The translations under genes and the position numbers were made by a program. Positions 44,290 to 55,865 of a stretch of 64,000 bases of DNA are shown piece after piece. Origin of the DNA: Ligustrum vulgare (Eukaryota; Streptophyta; Magnoliopsida; Lamiales; Oleaceae); the NCBI GenBank assembly GCA_963555705.1, contig OY743171.1, positions 22,691,352 to 22,755,351 of the forward strand, given 5' to 3'. The notes below the pieces were generated by a model. It was not told where the DNA came from. It saw nothing but the letters and a program-made list of their open reading frames with translations, and made no database searches. Numbering within the stretch: position 1 is the first letter of the stretch; every line of letters begins with the position of its first letter.

Positions 44290-44876
44290 GCACTTCTATT
44301 ATCGGAGTTCGACATCAACTTTATTCCTCAAAAGGCTGTTAAAGGACAAGCATTAGCAGATTTTCTCGCTGATCATCCGATTCCGGCAGAATGGGAGCTC
44401 TCTGAAGACCTTCCGGATGAAGAAGTCTTTTACACTGAAGTTGTACCTTCATGGAGGCTATTCTTTGACGTGGCAGCTCAAAAGTACGGTGCTGGAGCAG
44501 GAGTCATATTTGTCACTCCACATGATCAAGTTATGCCATACGCCTTTGCTTTGACAGAAAAGTTTTCCAATAACATGGCAGAATATCAAGCTCTCATTAT
44601 TGGTTTGGAGACTGCATTGGACCTGGGAATTAATCAATTAGAAGTCTTTGGAGATTCTATGTTGATAATCAACCAGCTTCTATCTGAATATGAAGTCAGA
44701 AATTTGGATCTAAAGCCATATCATGAGTACGCATCAACACTTTTGAAGCAGTTTGAATCAATACAAATCAAATTTGTTCCAAGAAATGAAAACAAAGAAG
44801 CTGATGCATTAGCAAATTTAGCTGTTGTTCTAGCCAGATCAGATGAAGAGTCTATCCACCAGGTGTCAATTGTTTA
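44290..44876 (+). pseudogene. Second (archaeal-type) RNase H of element B
   Basis: The reading frame resumes after the stop with the linker (FIPQKAVKGQALADFLADHP) and then the aRNH core: WRLFFDVAAQKYGAGAGVIF (catalytic Asp), NNMAEYQALIIGLETALDLG (Glu), VFGDSMLIINQL (Asp) and NKEADALANLA (Asp). A duplicated RNase H is the diagnostic feature of Tat/Ogre elements. It ends at a stop at about 44875. Confidence 0.88.
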
Positions 44877-46203
44877 AAAATGGGTTATTCCACCACTATT
44901 TCCAGAGAATCTGCAAGAAAACAACATTGTTGAAGTTTTCGGTGAAGAAAAAGCTGATTGGAGGCAACCAATAATTGATTATCTTCAACATCAGAAGTTA
45001 TCGGACAATCCCCGTCGTAGGACTGAAGTCCGAATGCGTACTTCTCACTTCATATTCTACAAGAACACACTCTATCGACGTTCATTTGATGGAGTTTTCC
45101 TTCGATGCCTAAGTAATGAGGAAAAATCGCACGTTCTTGAAGAAGCTCATTCTGGAATATGCGGTGCTCATTAGTCCGGGCCCAAGCTCCATTTTCGGAT
45201 AAATAGAATGGGGTACTATTGGCCAACCATGGTTCAAGATTCTATGGACTATGCAAGGAAATGTGAAGCTTGTCAAGTCCATGCAAATTTCATCCACCAG
45301 CCTCCGGAACCAATACACCCGACGATAGCCTCGTGGCCTTTCGATGCTTGGGGCCTTGATGTGATTGAACCTATAACTCCAAAATCTTCAGCTGGACATT
45401 CATACATCCTTGTTGGAACTGATTATTTCTCCAAGTGGGCTGAAGCTGTACCGCTGAGGGAAGTAAAGAAAGAAAATGTTACAGATTTCATTCGTGTTCA
45501 AATCATTTACCGGTATGGAGTCCCTCGACACATCATCACTGATAATGGAAAGCCTTTCTGCAATAGCCACATAAATAATTTATGTGCTAAATTTGGGTTC
45601 AGACAATACAATTCCTCCATGTATAATGCAGCAGCCAACGAACTTGCAGAGGCATTCAACAAGATCCTGTGCAACCTGTTGAAGAAAGTTGTGTCTAAAT
45701 CAAAAAGGGACTGGCATGAAAGAATTGGAGAAGCCTTGTGGGCTTACCGCACTACTTACCGGACCCCGACACAAGCTACCCCTTATGCTTTGGTGTATGT
45801 AGTAGAAGTTGTCCTGCCTTTAGAATGCCAAATTCCATCATTGCGGATTGCTATTCAAGAAGGGTTGACAATAGAAGAAAATGCCCGTCTTCGACTCGAG
45901 GAGCTAGAAGCTTTGAATGAGAAGAGATTAGAGTCACAAATGCACTTGGAATGTTATCAAGCTCGTATGGTAAAGTCCTTCAACAAAAGGGTGCGGCCAA
46001 GATCATTTCAAGTAGGAGATATGGTACTTTCAGTGCGCAGACCAATCATCATCACAAGAAAAACTGGGGGCAAGTTCCAACCTAAATGGAATGGTCCATT
46101 TCTTGTTACTCACGTGTTCACAAATGGAGTATACAAGATCGTTGACAAAGATGGACTGCAAATTGGACCTATCAATGAAAAATTAAAGCATTTTTACGTT
46201 TAA
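44877..46203 (+). pseudogene. Integrase (element B)
   Basis: The N-terminal zinc finger (HSGICGAH, then CEACQVH) is interrupted by a TAG at about 45172 where element A has Gln. From 45208 the ORF is open to 46203: catalytic core WGLDVIEPI, ITDNGKPFC and AANELAEAFNKIL, then the C-terminal GDMVLSVRRP and KFQPKWNGPF segments and a final LKHFYV. No chromodomain is present, as expected for Tat. It ends 355 bp from the antisense PMD gene. Confidence 0.9.
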
Positions 46204-46557
46204 AGTTCTTTAAATTTTGTTGTACCTAAATGTACTACTCCTGGCCCGCAAGAGGATAAACTGTGAACGGCTCTATAAACAAAAAAAAAAATATGTTGTT
46301 GTAATGAACTACGTTTTGACTTGATCCCTTTTGGGTACGTAGGCAGCTTGAATGGAAATTATAAATTCAAGTTCAGTCAAAATCAATAAATTCTTTCTAT
46401 TTTTCTTGTATTAATTTTTCTTTGCAAAAAAAAAAAAAAAGTGTACAAGAGAGATGCAAGAGAAAAAAAAATCCAATAAAGAATGATGTTGATGAACCAA
46501 AGTTCATTCAACATAGCAAAAAAAAAAGAAGAATAAGAAGTCTTCATTCTATCTTAA
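46204..46557. other. Convergent spacer between integrase and PMD gene (element B)
   Basis: A/T-rich with A homopolymers (46284-46293, 46425-46440, 46465-46472). It corresponds to 9816-10167 of element A in opposite orientation. No gene. Confidence 0.6.
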
Positions 46558-49500
46558 TCAATCACTGTCAATCAACTGCAAGAAGTTGTCTTCAAGAGTG
46601 TTCCTTTCTTGGTCAATGGATCCTGCAATTGTGGCATCTTTAACCTGCGCTTGCTCCAATGAGGTCTTCTTCGTCTCAATTGAACTGGTATTTTCCTGGC
46701 AAGTTTGGAATTCATCAAAAAGTCTATCCAGCTCTGAATCCAAATCACTAATTCGAGCTTCCAAAGAAGAACATGTGGAATTCCCTGCTGCTATCTGGAT
46801 ATCAAGAGATTTCAACTGCTTAGCCTTTTCTTCTGCAGTCAAACATTCCAAGTACTGCTGTCTTTTAGCAAGATAAACGTCAACTCCAATAAATGCATCC
46901 ATATGTCTCATCAAAGGCATTGAATCTGCACGGAATTGATTGATGATCACATCCCGAAAAGTTGATTTGCTTTCATTCCACCAAGTCCGAATGTTGGAAA
47001 AACCATGCTTCAAAGCTTCCTTAAACAATGCCCGCAGGAAATTAATCTTGGCTTCTTGTAGAGCATTCTTCAAGAAAGAAGATTCTTCGGTAAATCTGTG
47101 CAGAGGACCAGAGATGGAAGAACATCTTGGTGTCATCTCACAATTATTTATCTTCTGACCTGGAGCTGGTAATGCTAATAAAGGAGAGATATTTGAAGTA
47201 TCCTGTCCAATCTCTGAACTGCTAACTCGCAAAGGCTCAGAATTCACCTCATCATTAAGATCATCTTGATTAGGTGATATGACACCGTTATTAATACTGC
47301 TTGGGTATTTGCAAGGAGGCTCATGTCTATCGTTGCCATAAATTTTATCAAGTGCACCAATCATCTCATTGTTCTCATTACGATGATTTGCTGAATAAAA
47401 CATCCCTTCAGGAACTTGTGGAAATCCTACAACAAATAGAAAGTTGAAGAAATTAAATACCAATCTATTAGGGCATTGAATGGGCTAAAAATGAAGATGT
47501 ATACCTGCGTTTCGTGTTTGAGGCGACAGATCCAAATTTTCATCGCCATAGGATACATCTGGGATACTCAAATCATGTCTAAATGTTTCAGAACAAGCTT
47601 CCTTAGGATTCTCCACAACCTGAGAATCTTTAGGTCGTATTGTTCGCTTCCGACGCAATATTTGAGAAAGGGGAATCTGAAGTTCAAATTCGAAACGGCA
47701 AATGAGATGCAAATTATCATTCAAAAAAAAAATTTAAATGATAAATAAATCTTACCTGATCTCTAGGACTCCTGCTTTCTAAAGGAAGTGTGGCATCAAG
47801 TGTTTGAGGTGTTCGGTCCATAGAGCTACTGCTTTCTGAAATTGTAATGGGCTCATGTACCTTCTCTACATGTTCTGAAGTGGAAGTGTGATCCATGCGA
47901 GAGTGTATTATTTTAATTTTCTTGATACCTCTTTCATTTGGAACATCCAGAGGTCTCTTCCGAAGAGTCGCTTGACAATCTACATAAGAGGATCCAATTC
48001 ACGGGCATTATAACTTCCTGTTTGTTCGGGGGCAAATGGAGATTTACCAAGTACAAAGTTATTATCTTCTCTAGACAATAAATCTTGCACTTTAATCTTG
48101 TTCAGACCAGGATATACTTTATCTTCCCACCAAGCTTTGTATGATGGATCAACTTGAAGTTGTATATCATCAATGCGCCCCGGAAGATGAAATGTGCATC
48201 TACTCCCTACCCGTGTCAAAGATAACCAAGCATGGTAGAGGGTCAACACATTGGCTGTAAACATCATTGGTTTTGGTGAGCCTGGAATCGTTTGCCTAAA
48301 TCCTTGTTGTCTTGCAAATCTGTGAGGATTGTAAGCTTCAAGAATAAACAGGTTATTACAATGACGGTAAGAAAGAAACCCTGGTCGGATACTCATCATG
48401 AACTCTGAAGTCTCTATAGATCTTTCATTGTTATCTGTGCGTATACCACCATGAGGTAAATAAATCGGATTCCACGAAAAATCATTAGAGTCCATTTTTC
48501 CGCGAAGTAGTTCTTGACAATCAAATACATCAACCTCCCAATGTTGGAAATCATTTAAAGTCCCAGCATATCTTTGGATAATAGGACGACCAATGCTCTT
48601 GTCAACGTTAGCATAGATGCCCCGAACAAAATAAGTTGCAGCCCAAGCGTACAAAAAATGTCCGGAAAATGTATATTTGACTGATCCAATGTCATGGCCA
48701 GTCACGCAATTTTTTGTCTCGGTAAGTCCTCTATAAATGCAAGCTAAGATGGGAGGTACCAAGCTGTAAGTTGATTTTGTAGCCATTCTGGAAGCTACTT
48801 TAAAAGTTCCCACCCTGAGACAATCATCTCTAGAAGGAAAAATAAAACAGCAGAGCCAAAGGGAAAGATAAGCTGCTATGTCCAACTCTTCTTGTTCTTC
48901 AACGGATAAAGAAGTATTCCAGTAGTCCATGTCCCTGTGCAGAATATCGTGTAATGTTTCTGTGCAAACAGGTCTCTGTAATTTTTCTTTGGATACTGAC
49001 TGATCTCCTGAAGATGGGTTTGCTTCCATAGCCTGCTTAAACGCCTTGCTTTTCCTTGGATTCGGAACACAATCATCAGTTTTGAACCAGAAATCAATCC
49101 AGTCGTTGTGGCGGACCCGCTCACTCTTCTTTTTGTCAACGATCAGTGAAAAGGCCTTAAATAAATATAAGAAAGATCTGGGGAGGGAGTTTGTTAGTTC
49201 CAAAAGACTTGGTACTACCTCCTCGTAATAATCACCCCTGATGGAAAGTCCAGTAATCTCTTGCATATCCCAAAGCGAAATGCTGATCTCTCCATTGGAA
49301 GTTACAAAAGTGTTGGTCTTCGGGCACCAAACTTCGCAAAGAGCTCGATAAATAGAGTCGGGTTGAGAGTAGTCCTTAGTGGCAGAGTAAATGGCATGAG
49401 CTAGTTCAGGAAGATTTTTCTTGATGAGAAGCTTATTAATCCAAAGGGACCTTTCCCAAAACTTCGACAAAAAAGAAATCTCTCCACGATAATGGACTGT

Positions 49501-49857
49501 ACTTCCCCATCTGATCTCCCTTCGATCAATTCTCTCAGAAATGATTGATTTTGGAATAAACGTTGTGTCTGAAGTGTGATGCGGAGGAGGACACAAACAA
49601 GGATGTCTAGTACGAGTTGAATTCCTCTGGCTGACACTGAGAATACGCGTGTCCATACCCTGCAAAAGAACTGCATGGACGAAAGGGTATGTTATTGGCT
49701 TATGGATGGTAAGTTTAAAGTCTCCTGTCAAGTTGCATGGAAGCTTCAAAGTAGCCTTGGGGAAGCAAAGGATTTGACTTTTCCGTACAGGATCATAAAA
49801 TTCCTTAATTTCAAGTAATTTCAATTTTTTCTTGTCTTTGGAATTTTGTTTTGCCAT
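46558..49857 (-). pseudogene. Plant mobile domain (PMD) gene of element B, three exons, one frameshift
   Basis: Exon 1 is 49857-47756, exon 2 is 47676-47505 and exon 3 is 47426-46558; introns of 79 and 78 bp have GT-AG ends at the same places as in element A. The start MAKQNSKDKKK is at 49857, preceded by CAG|GG after a long homopolymer. The PMD signature SLWDMQEITGLSIRGDYYEE is intact. One base lost near 47987 gives an early stop (ELDPLM) just after the PMD, whereas exons 2-3 are open here and broken in A. The correct C terminus is a coiled coil ending QLIDSD. Exon lengths sum to a whole number of codons (about 1047) once A and B are compared. It is antisense to gag-pol. Confidence 0.88.
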
Positions 49858-49917
49858 CCCTGAAAAAAAAATTAAAAAAAAAAAAAAAAAAATCAAAGTT
49901 TCCATCCTAAAAAAATT

Positions 49918-50340
49918 TACTATGCCGGGGAGTATCTAAATAAATACATTCCGCATGTTTTTCAGGTCTTCAAATTTCAATCCTGAAAATTTTATTATGC
50001 CGGGGAGTATCCAAATGGATACATTCCGCATATTTTTCAGGTCTTCAAAATCTTCAATCCTGAAAATTTTATTATGTCGGGGAGTATCCAAATGGATACA
50101 TTCCGCATATTTTTCAGGTCTTCAAATTTCAATCCTAAAAATTTTATTATGCCGGGGAGTATCCAAATATATACATTCCGCATATTTTTCAGGTCTTCAA
50201 ATTTCAATCCTGAAAATTTTACTATGTCGGGGAATATCCAAAAGAATACATTCCGCATATTTTTCAGATCTTCAAAATCTTCAACCTGTAAAAGTAAATC
50301 TAGCGGGTATCTAAAAAGATACATTCCGAAGATTTACCAA
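49918..50340 (-). repeat. ~76-bp tandem repeats upstream of the PMD gene (element B)
   Basis: About 5.5 copies of a unit with gccggggagtatcc, then catattccgcat-type text and ttttcaggtcttcaaa; starts at about 49924, 49999, 50076, 50151 and 50226, and a degenerate last copy near 50303. ORFs of 95-119 codons here are repeat products. Element A has only about 2.5 copies. Confidence 0.9.
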
Positions 50341-51354
50341 ATCTTCAAAGTACATGTTTAAAAAAAAAATTCAAAACACAGTTCAACCTTCAAATTGTTC
50401 GTCCGCTTTCAATGATCCTGTCAAACAAAGAAACAAAAAATGTTAATTGGTTCCTGCCTTTGAAAGTGGAAACAAATTAAAGCCAATTAATTTTGATTTA
50501 TGCTAGAATTAAAAGAAAAAAAAAGGAGTTTTCTGTTAACATCTCTCCAACATCAACACAACCACAAATTGAGAAATATGCACTTCTCACACACAACACA
50601 CATACATACATGCATAAAACACACAGTAACACATGGCACAAGTACATACGTCATCAACAATGCATTGGCAAAAAAAAAAAAAAAATTACCTACAAAAGTT
50701 GGTGATTGGAAGTAAAACACAGAAAACAGTCTATTACAATAATTGTGGCTGCTCCAAAATCAGATTTGGTTGGGTATATATGTGACGGTGAATCTTGTTG
50801 CTGGACTATATCACTGGGCCAATGATAACTATGACTGCTCCAAAACTCCTATATTTGGATCCCAAATAAAGTCACTTCACAGCATGTAAAGTATAGCTTA
50901 TAGATGCATGTTTCAAAACAATGATATTTATGAGATTTGTCTTCTTCTTTAATAAGATGAATTCAACTTGTAGAGTCAAATTAAAACTCTTCCTCTACGA
51001 TAAACACAGAAGATGAGTTCATGACTAGATAGGACTCCAAATGTTGTTTTATTTCTTTTAAATAATGATAATAAGGATAAACCATTGGTCTTCGTGAAAG
51101 ATGAATTTGAGTAGAATTTGGATTACAAATTTTGAATTCACATCCAATTAGATCAATTTTCTTGATAGAATAATGATCTATGATTTTATTTTTTAAATTT
51201 GGTGAAATTCAAATTCTTTTCACTTCAAGAGATATAGTTTAATATAATGACGAATTTATTTGTGTTAAACTTAAACAAATTTCAAACCAAATTTCAAAAT
51301 TCAAATTTCAAGATTTATCTATTTATTTATTTTCATAATAAATAAATAAATCTT
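50341..51354. other. Element B spacer between PMD upstream repeats and 3' LTR
   Basis: Non-coding. It includes a CA/ACA-rich patch (50575-50640) and an A homopolymer (50670-50684). It probably holds the distal promoter of the PMD gene. No ORF is credible. Confidence 0.5.
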
Positions 51355-51362
51355 GAGGGGGC
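51352..51362 (+). other. Polypurine tract of element B
   Basis: ttgagggggca lies a few bases before the 3' LTR, the standard plus-strand primer position. The same tract occurs in element A in reverse complement (about 5436-5446). Confidence 0.8.
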
Positions 51363-51365
51363 ATT

Positions 51366-52029
51366 TGTAGACATGAAAAAAAAAATATTTATAAATATTA
51401 ATTGGATTGGGTCAATTTAATTTTGTTTTAATCCAATTAAGTCCATTAAATAAAATCTAGTAAAGCCCACATAAAATAAGCCCATGGATGAGGCTCATCC
51501 TACTTTTCAAAATTCTAACCATTTTATTTGTTTATTTTTTTAAATAAATGGGATGATTACAAAATTTTCTCAATAAATAGGACCATTGGTCCATAGAAAA
51601 AGAGAGAAAAGGAAAAGTAAGTGAAAAGAATTGCAGGTGAAGAATACAAAAATCCTCTCAAGTTTCAAGCCAAGTCCAAATCCAAGAAGATCAAAGTCTT
51701 CTTCAAATCAAGCAAGTTCAAATCAATTCCAAGAAGATCAAAGCCTTCTTCAAGGCAAAGCAAGTCCAATCCGAAGTCCAAATCCCAAGTTCAAATCCAA
51801 GTCTTAAGTTCCAAGTGCCAAACAAGCAATCTCTCAACAAATCAAGTTTTTTTCAGCAAATTCAGAGGTCTAGGAATCAAGCCACGTGGCCCCTTGCCTT
51901 CAAATACGCAGATCGTTAATCAGAGGATTTTGCAATTTTACATTTACAAGAGTTGTCCACTTATATTTTCTCAAATTCAATTTGTAACAATTTCAGTATT
52001 TTTAATAATACTTCGAAATTCGTCGTACA
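51366..52029 (+). repeat. 3' LTR of element B
   Basis: The 664-bp LTR differs from the 5' LTR at scattered positions, for example near 51480, 51803, 51905 and 51942. It ends cgtcgtaca at 52029, followed by TSD attgt. Confidence 0.93.
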
Positions 52030-52034
52030 ATTGT

Positions 52035-54660
52035 GAAGTCAAATTTGCCGACGTAAAGCCAGATTTTGTGACTTGCCATGATTGGATTCCTATAATGAAT
52101 GCGTTAAATGTCAATGAAATGTCTTATGGGTATTCCTATTTGTGACCTCATTGTATTTGTAAACATTGAAAATTGTATCTGGTGTCTCTTTTCAGAAATT
52201 CAAGTGAACTTTTGACCTTGTTTAATTTTAAGTGAAATGATATGTAATTCATGTTACCGATGCAATTGAACTCCTTTACTAAATGTTGTGTTTGTAGTCT
52301 GATTAAATTTGTGACCTGGAGGTATATTTAACAATTGAAAAGCTCTTGTAACTGTATATTTTTAAAAAAATTAAGTGTATGTTACCTTCCATAATATACC
52401 CCATTTGGAATTATCACATAGTTTTGTCATGTATCAATATCCCACAGATCAGTTTTGCAAGGTTATCAATACCAAATAATTGGAAAAAGTGTAGTCTGTT
52501 GATATGAAAAGATGACCTAAATTAGGTGACTGATGTTAACATGTGACCTGAATAATTCAACATGCATGTGACCTTGATATTTTAACATGTTACCTGGATA
52601 GTTTAACATGTGACATGGGTAGTTTACCATGTGACCTAAACATGTGATGTCTCATCAGTGCCCCAAGGGCTACCAATGAATATAGTATATGACCTAGGAA
52701 GTTGAACATGCCTAAAAACCTGTAGTATGTTTATGTAGAATCAAGAATGTAATGTGTATGAGGTGACATTCATGAACATGTGTCTGCACAATATAACACG
52801 TGACCTGAATAAAAACAACTCATCAAATGGTTCTACCCCTGGATTAAATGACATGTGATCTTAATAAGAAATACTCAACAAACGGTTATATCAAAAAGCT
52901 TGAAGAATAAACTCCTGAGACAAAATTACAGAAAAAAATGCAGAGTATACATAAATGAAAAAATATGTATTTCAAAAAATCAATTTAATTCCCAAATACA
53001 GTTTTCATTAAATAAAAAAGGAAATATACAATATTCTGAGTAGTGATTGCACAAAAATTTAGGCGTCTCCATCACAACGACGTCTACCCTCTGTCTCGTT
53101 TGTCCCGTGTTCTTTTTAACTTGTCAATGCTCGTAAAGAGTTGCAGCTATGTTCACCCTTGCAATTGTAGCATTAAAATCCATGGCATGGAATTCATCTC
53201 ATTTTGCAACCAGTACTCAAGGTCACAGGTTCAAGTGAGTCACGATCCATATATAAGGTCCGAAGGGATATGTTTCGCTAGAAGGCACATTGACAAAAAC
53301 AGAGTCAGAATCCACATTAATATGATTTAAATGGTTTCGAGGTAACATGGATAGATGTTTAAAAGTCACAAAAAGAGTGTAATCACAATACGTATATAAT
53401 GTCACAAATGATCAGTGCACTAATTATCAGTAAAACCAAGTCACAAATGATCAATGCACTAGTCATCATCAAGACAAGGTTACAAATTATTTAAGGTCAT
53501 AATACATATGTAAGGTTACAAATGTTTTAAGGTCACAATACATATGTATACCTGTTATAATCACACATGATGAAACACATTATAATCTTTAATTTCGGAT
53601 TTATATATAAGACAAAAGTAGGGCAAAGATGCTAGGAATGAGGGATAAATAGAAAACATTTAATACCACTAGGAAATAGTAATTTCCCAGTCAATAAATA
53701 TTTAAGGTCATAATACATATGTAAGGTTACAAATGTTTTAAGGTCACAATACATATGTATACCTGTTATAATCACACATGATGAAACACATTATAATCTT
53801 TAATTTTGGATTTATATATAAGACAAAAGTAGGGCAAAGATGCTAGGGATGAGGGATAAATAGAAAACATTTAATACCACTAGGAAATAGTAATTTCCCA
53901 GTCAACAAATTGAAGGCCAAAGGGGTATATTTGGTGGAAAACAAATTCACCCAAAGATGAAAATCATAAAAATAAAAGCCACAACAAGCATGTAAGGGGA
54001 GAAAAATAAGATCCATATAATTCAATCAATTACTCACAGATCTCTAAAAATATATAACATTCGACTACCATCTCATTTTGTTGAGCATCACATCCACTTA
54101 TAACTAACTAATTCGTGTTACTAAGGTCACAAATGTGTTAAGCTCACAATACATATAAGGTCACAAAATGATAGTCCAGTAGTCATCAATAAAGCCAGGT
54201 CACATATGATAATTGCACTAGTTATCAACATAATCAGGTCACAAAATGTTCTGAATTGCGAATAACTTCAGACAACCTCAAATCAAGAAGACGAGTAAGG
54301 GGATTCACATTTTGTTTCGAAGTTCATTAAATTCTTGGTTCAATTCAATACACATCAATAATACTAGGACACATGTGCATCATTTCAACAAGGTACCAAT
54401 CGACAAAAAAATTCAAATGTATTCGACATCTTACATGTTCCTTTCATGACCGGTATCTTCCTCCTCCTTCACTTTCTTCGACAATGAATTCCGATCTGAT
54501 GTCTTGATTTTCACCATTTACAGTAAATGTTCTCTTCGGTTTCAAATTTCTGGAGGCAAAAATAGATTGCATGTAGTGTAGGTTGGGCCACGATACTGGA
54601 TTGCGTGGTGTAGGTTCGCTGTATTGTTTTTCCTCAAGATTGTCGGCGTGATGGTTTTAG
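52035..54660. other. GTGACC/GGTCAC-rich unresolved segment, right of element B
   Basis: Up to about 52810 the word gtgacct recurs irregularly (52143, 52313, 52541, 52567, 52632, 52799); from about 53219 its complement aggtcac dominates. Only short ORFs are present (for example 53043-53330, 54 kb region) and none is recognised. Before element B inserted, this was continuous with 35389-36341. It may be the remains of one large unidentified transposon. Confidence 0.45.
53491..53912. repeat. 211-bp tandem duplication
   Basis: ttaaggtcataatacatatg starts at 53491 and 53702; both copies run through ggtcacaatacatatgtata and gacaaaagtagggcaaagat to agtaatttcccagtcaa. They are nearly identical. Confidence 0.92.
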
Positions 54661-55865
54661 TATAGGTTTAATTTAAGGAGCGTGATGAATCTTGATGTTG
54701 AATAGCAGTATATCTTCTTACTAAAGCGGTGGAGTTCATCTTCATAGAGGCCAGATATTTAGGGATTTCTTTCAGCGGTTATTTGCATAGATTTCGTGTA
54801 TTTGATTTTTTATGAATATATTTTGTGATATGATAATTAATTAAATTACAATAAAAATCCTAATTAGAACATGAGATTTGAATTTATTAAGGTTTGGCTT
54901 GATTTTTGAATTACAATCTTAAAATAGCTGGGTGTCTGTAATTTCCTCATACGAATTAGTAGTATTTCTCCTGTGCCATGTAAGAAAGTTATTCAAAAAT
55001 ATTAATTTCGATAAGTATTTGGTATACTTTAATGTTTAATTATTTATACATAATTAATAGATATTCAAAATGCATGAAAAATAATATTATATCACAATAA
55101 CTAATTAGATTTAATAAATGATATAAATAATTCAAATTATAATAACTTTTTTGAATAGTTAGTCAATTTATATATTTAAGTAATACATAACTATCAATTT
55201 CAATAATTTTTATAAGCTATTATTAATTTCAAAGAAAATGCAAATATAGCAATTTATTTAATTGTATATCATGTTTGATGTAATATTATGAGTACAATAT
55301 AAATTTTGTGGAATACATGCATCAATATATTTCTCATGATTTCTGCATTCTCCTCTCGTATTTAATTTTCAATTTTCATTAAAAAATATCAATCCCAATA
55401 ATTATAAATGCATGCTTAACTTAAACCCACAAATATTTGTATTTAACCAATAATTTTTTTTTTTTTTTTACTTATAAAATCAAATAGTCAAAAATAATAA
55501 TTAAGTAAATCTAGTAATTATCATAATATGACAACATGAAATGTTGGAGTAAAAATATTATATTGAAAATCGTATATCAAATAACATTTACGCAACTATT
55601 AAAACTAAGAATGATTAAAAAATATAATTCATTTTTAAACATATTATTCACATTTTTTGCATTTGCCTCTCATATTTAACATTTTCACGAAATTTCTTTC
55701 AGAAATATTAATCATAATAATTATAAACGTGTGTTTAATTACATGTTTTTTATACATAAATCTAAATAATATACTTAAATCGAAATATTATTTGTATTCA
55801 AAAAAAATATAGATAATATAATAGAAAATTATAAATTCCAAGAGAAAAATAATGTTTTGTATTAT
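54661..55865. other. AT-rich DNA, no gene
   Basis: Very AT-rich with no ORF of interest. From about 55560 it contains phrases (cttatttaacattttc-like, aattataaacgtgtgttt) that recur as the last subunit of the adjacent higher-order repeat. Confidence 0.6.

Larger units (their letters stand above)
36347..52029 (+). mobile_element. Element B: Tat-lineage Ty3/gypsy retrotransposon with antisense PMD gene
   Basis: LTRs at 36347-37007 and 51366-52029 (TGTA...TACA) are flanked by a 5-bp TSD attgt (36342-36346 and 52030-52034). Order: LTR, primer-binding region, gag, linker, protease, RT, RNase H, second RNase H, integrase, then the antisense PMD gene, tandem repeats, PPT and LTR. The second RNase H and the antisense extra gene fit the Tat clade. 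A solo LTR (39634-41316) interrupts the gag-protease region. Several stops and frameshifts make it non-functional. It belongs to the same family as element A but in opposite orientation; its LTRs show visible mismatches, so it is older. Confidence 0.93.

Noticed and set aside
49955..50361. ORFs of 95-119 codons with repeated FRIFFRSSNFNPENF-like units
   Set aside because: They are translations of the non-coding ~76-bp tandem repeat in several frames.
52040..52145. Short ORF end (EVKFADVKPDFVTCHDWIPI) as a transposase N-terminal domain
   Set aside because: Faint resemblance to PB1-like regions of plant transposases, but too short and without supporting motifs.
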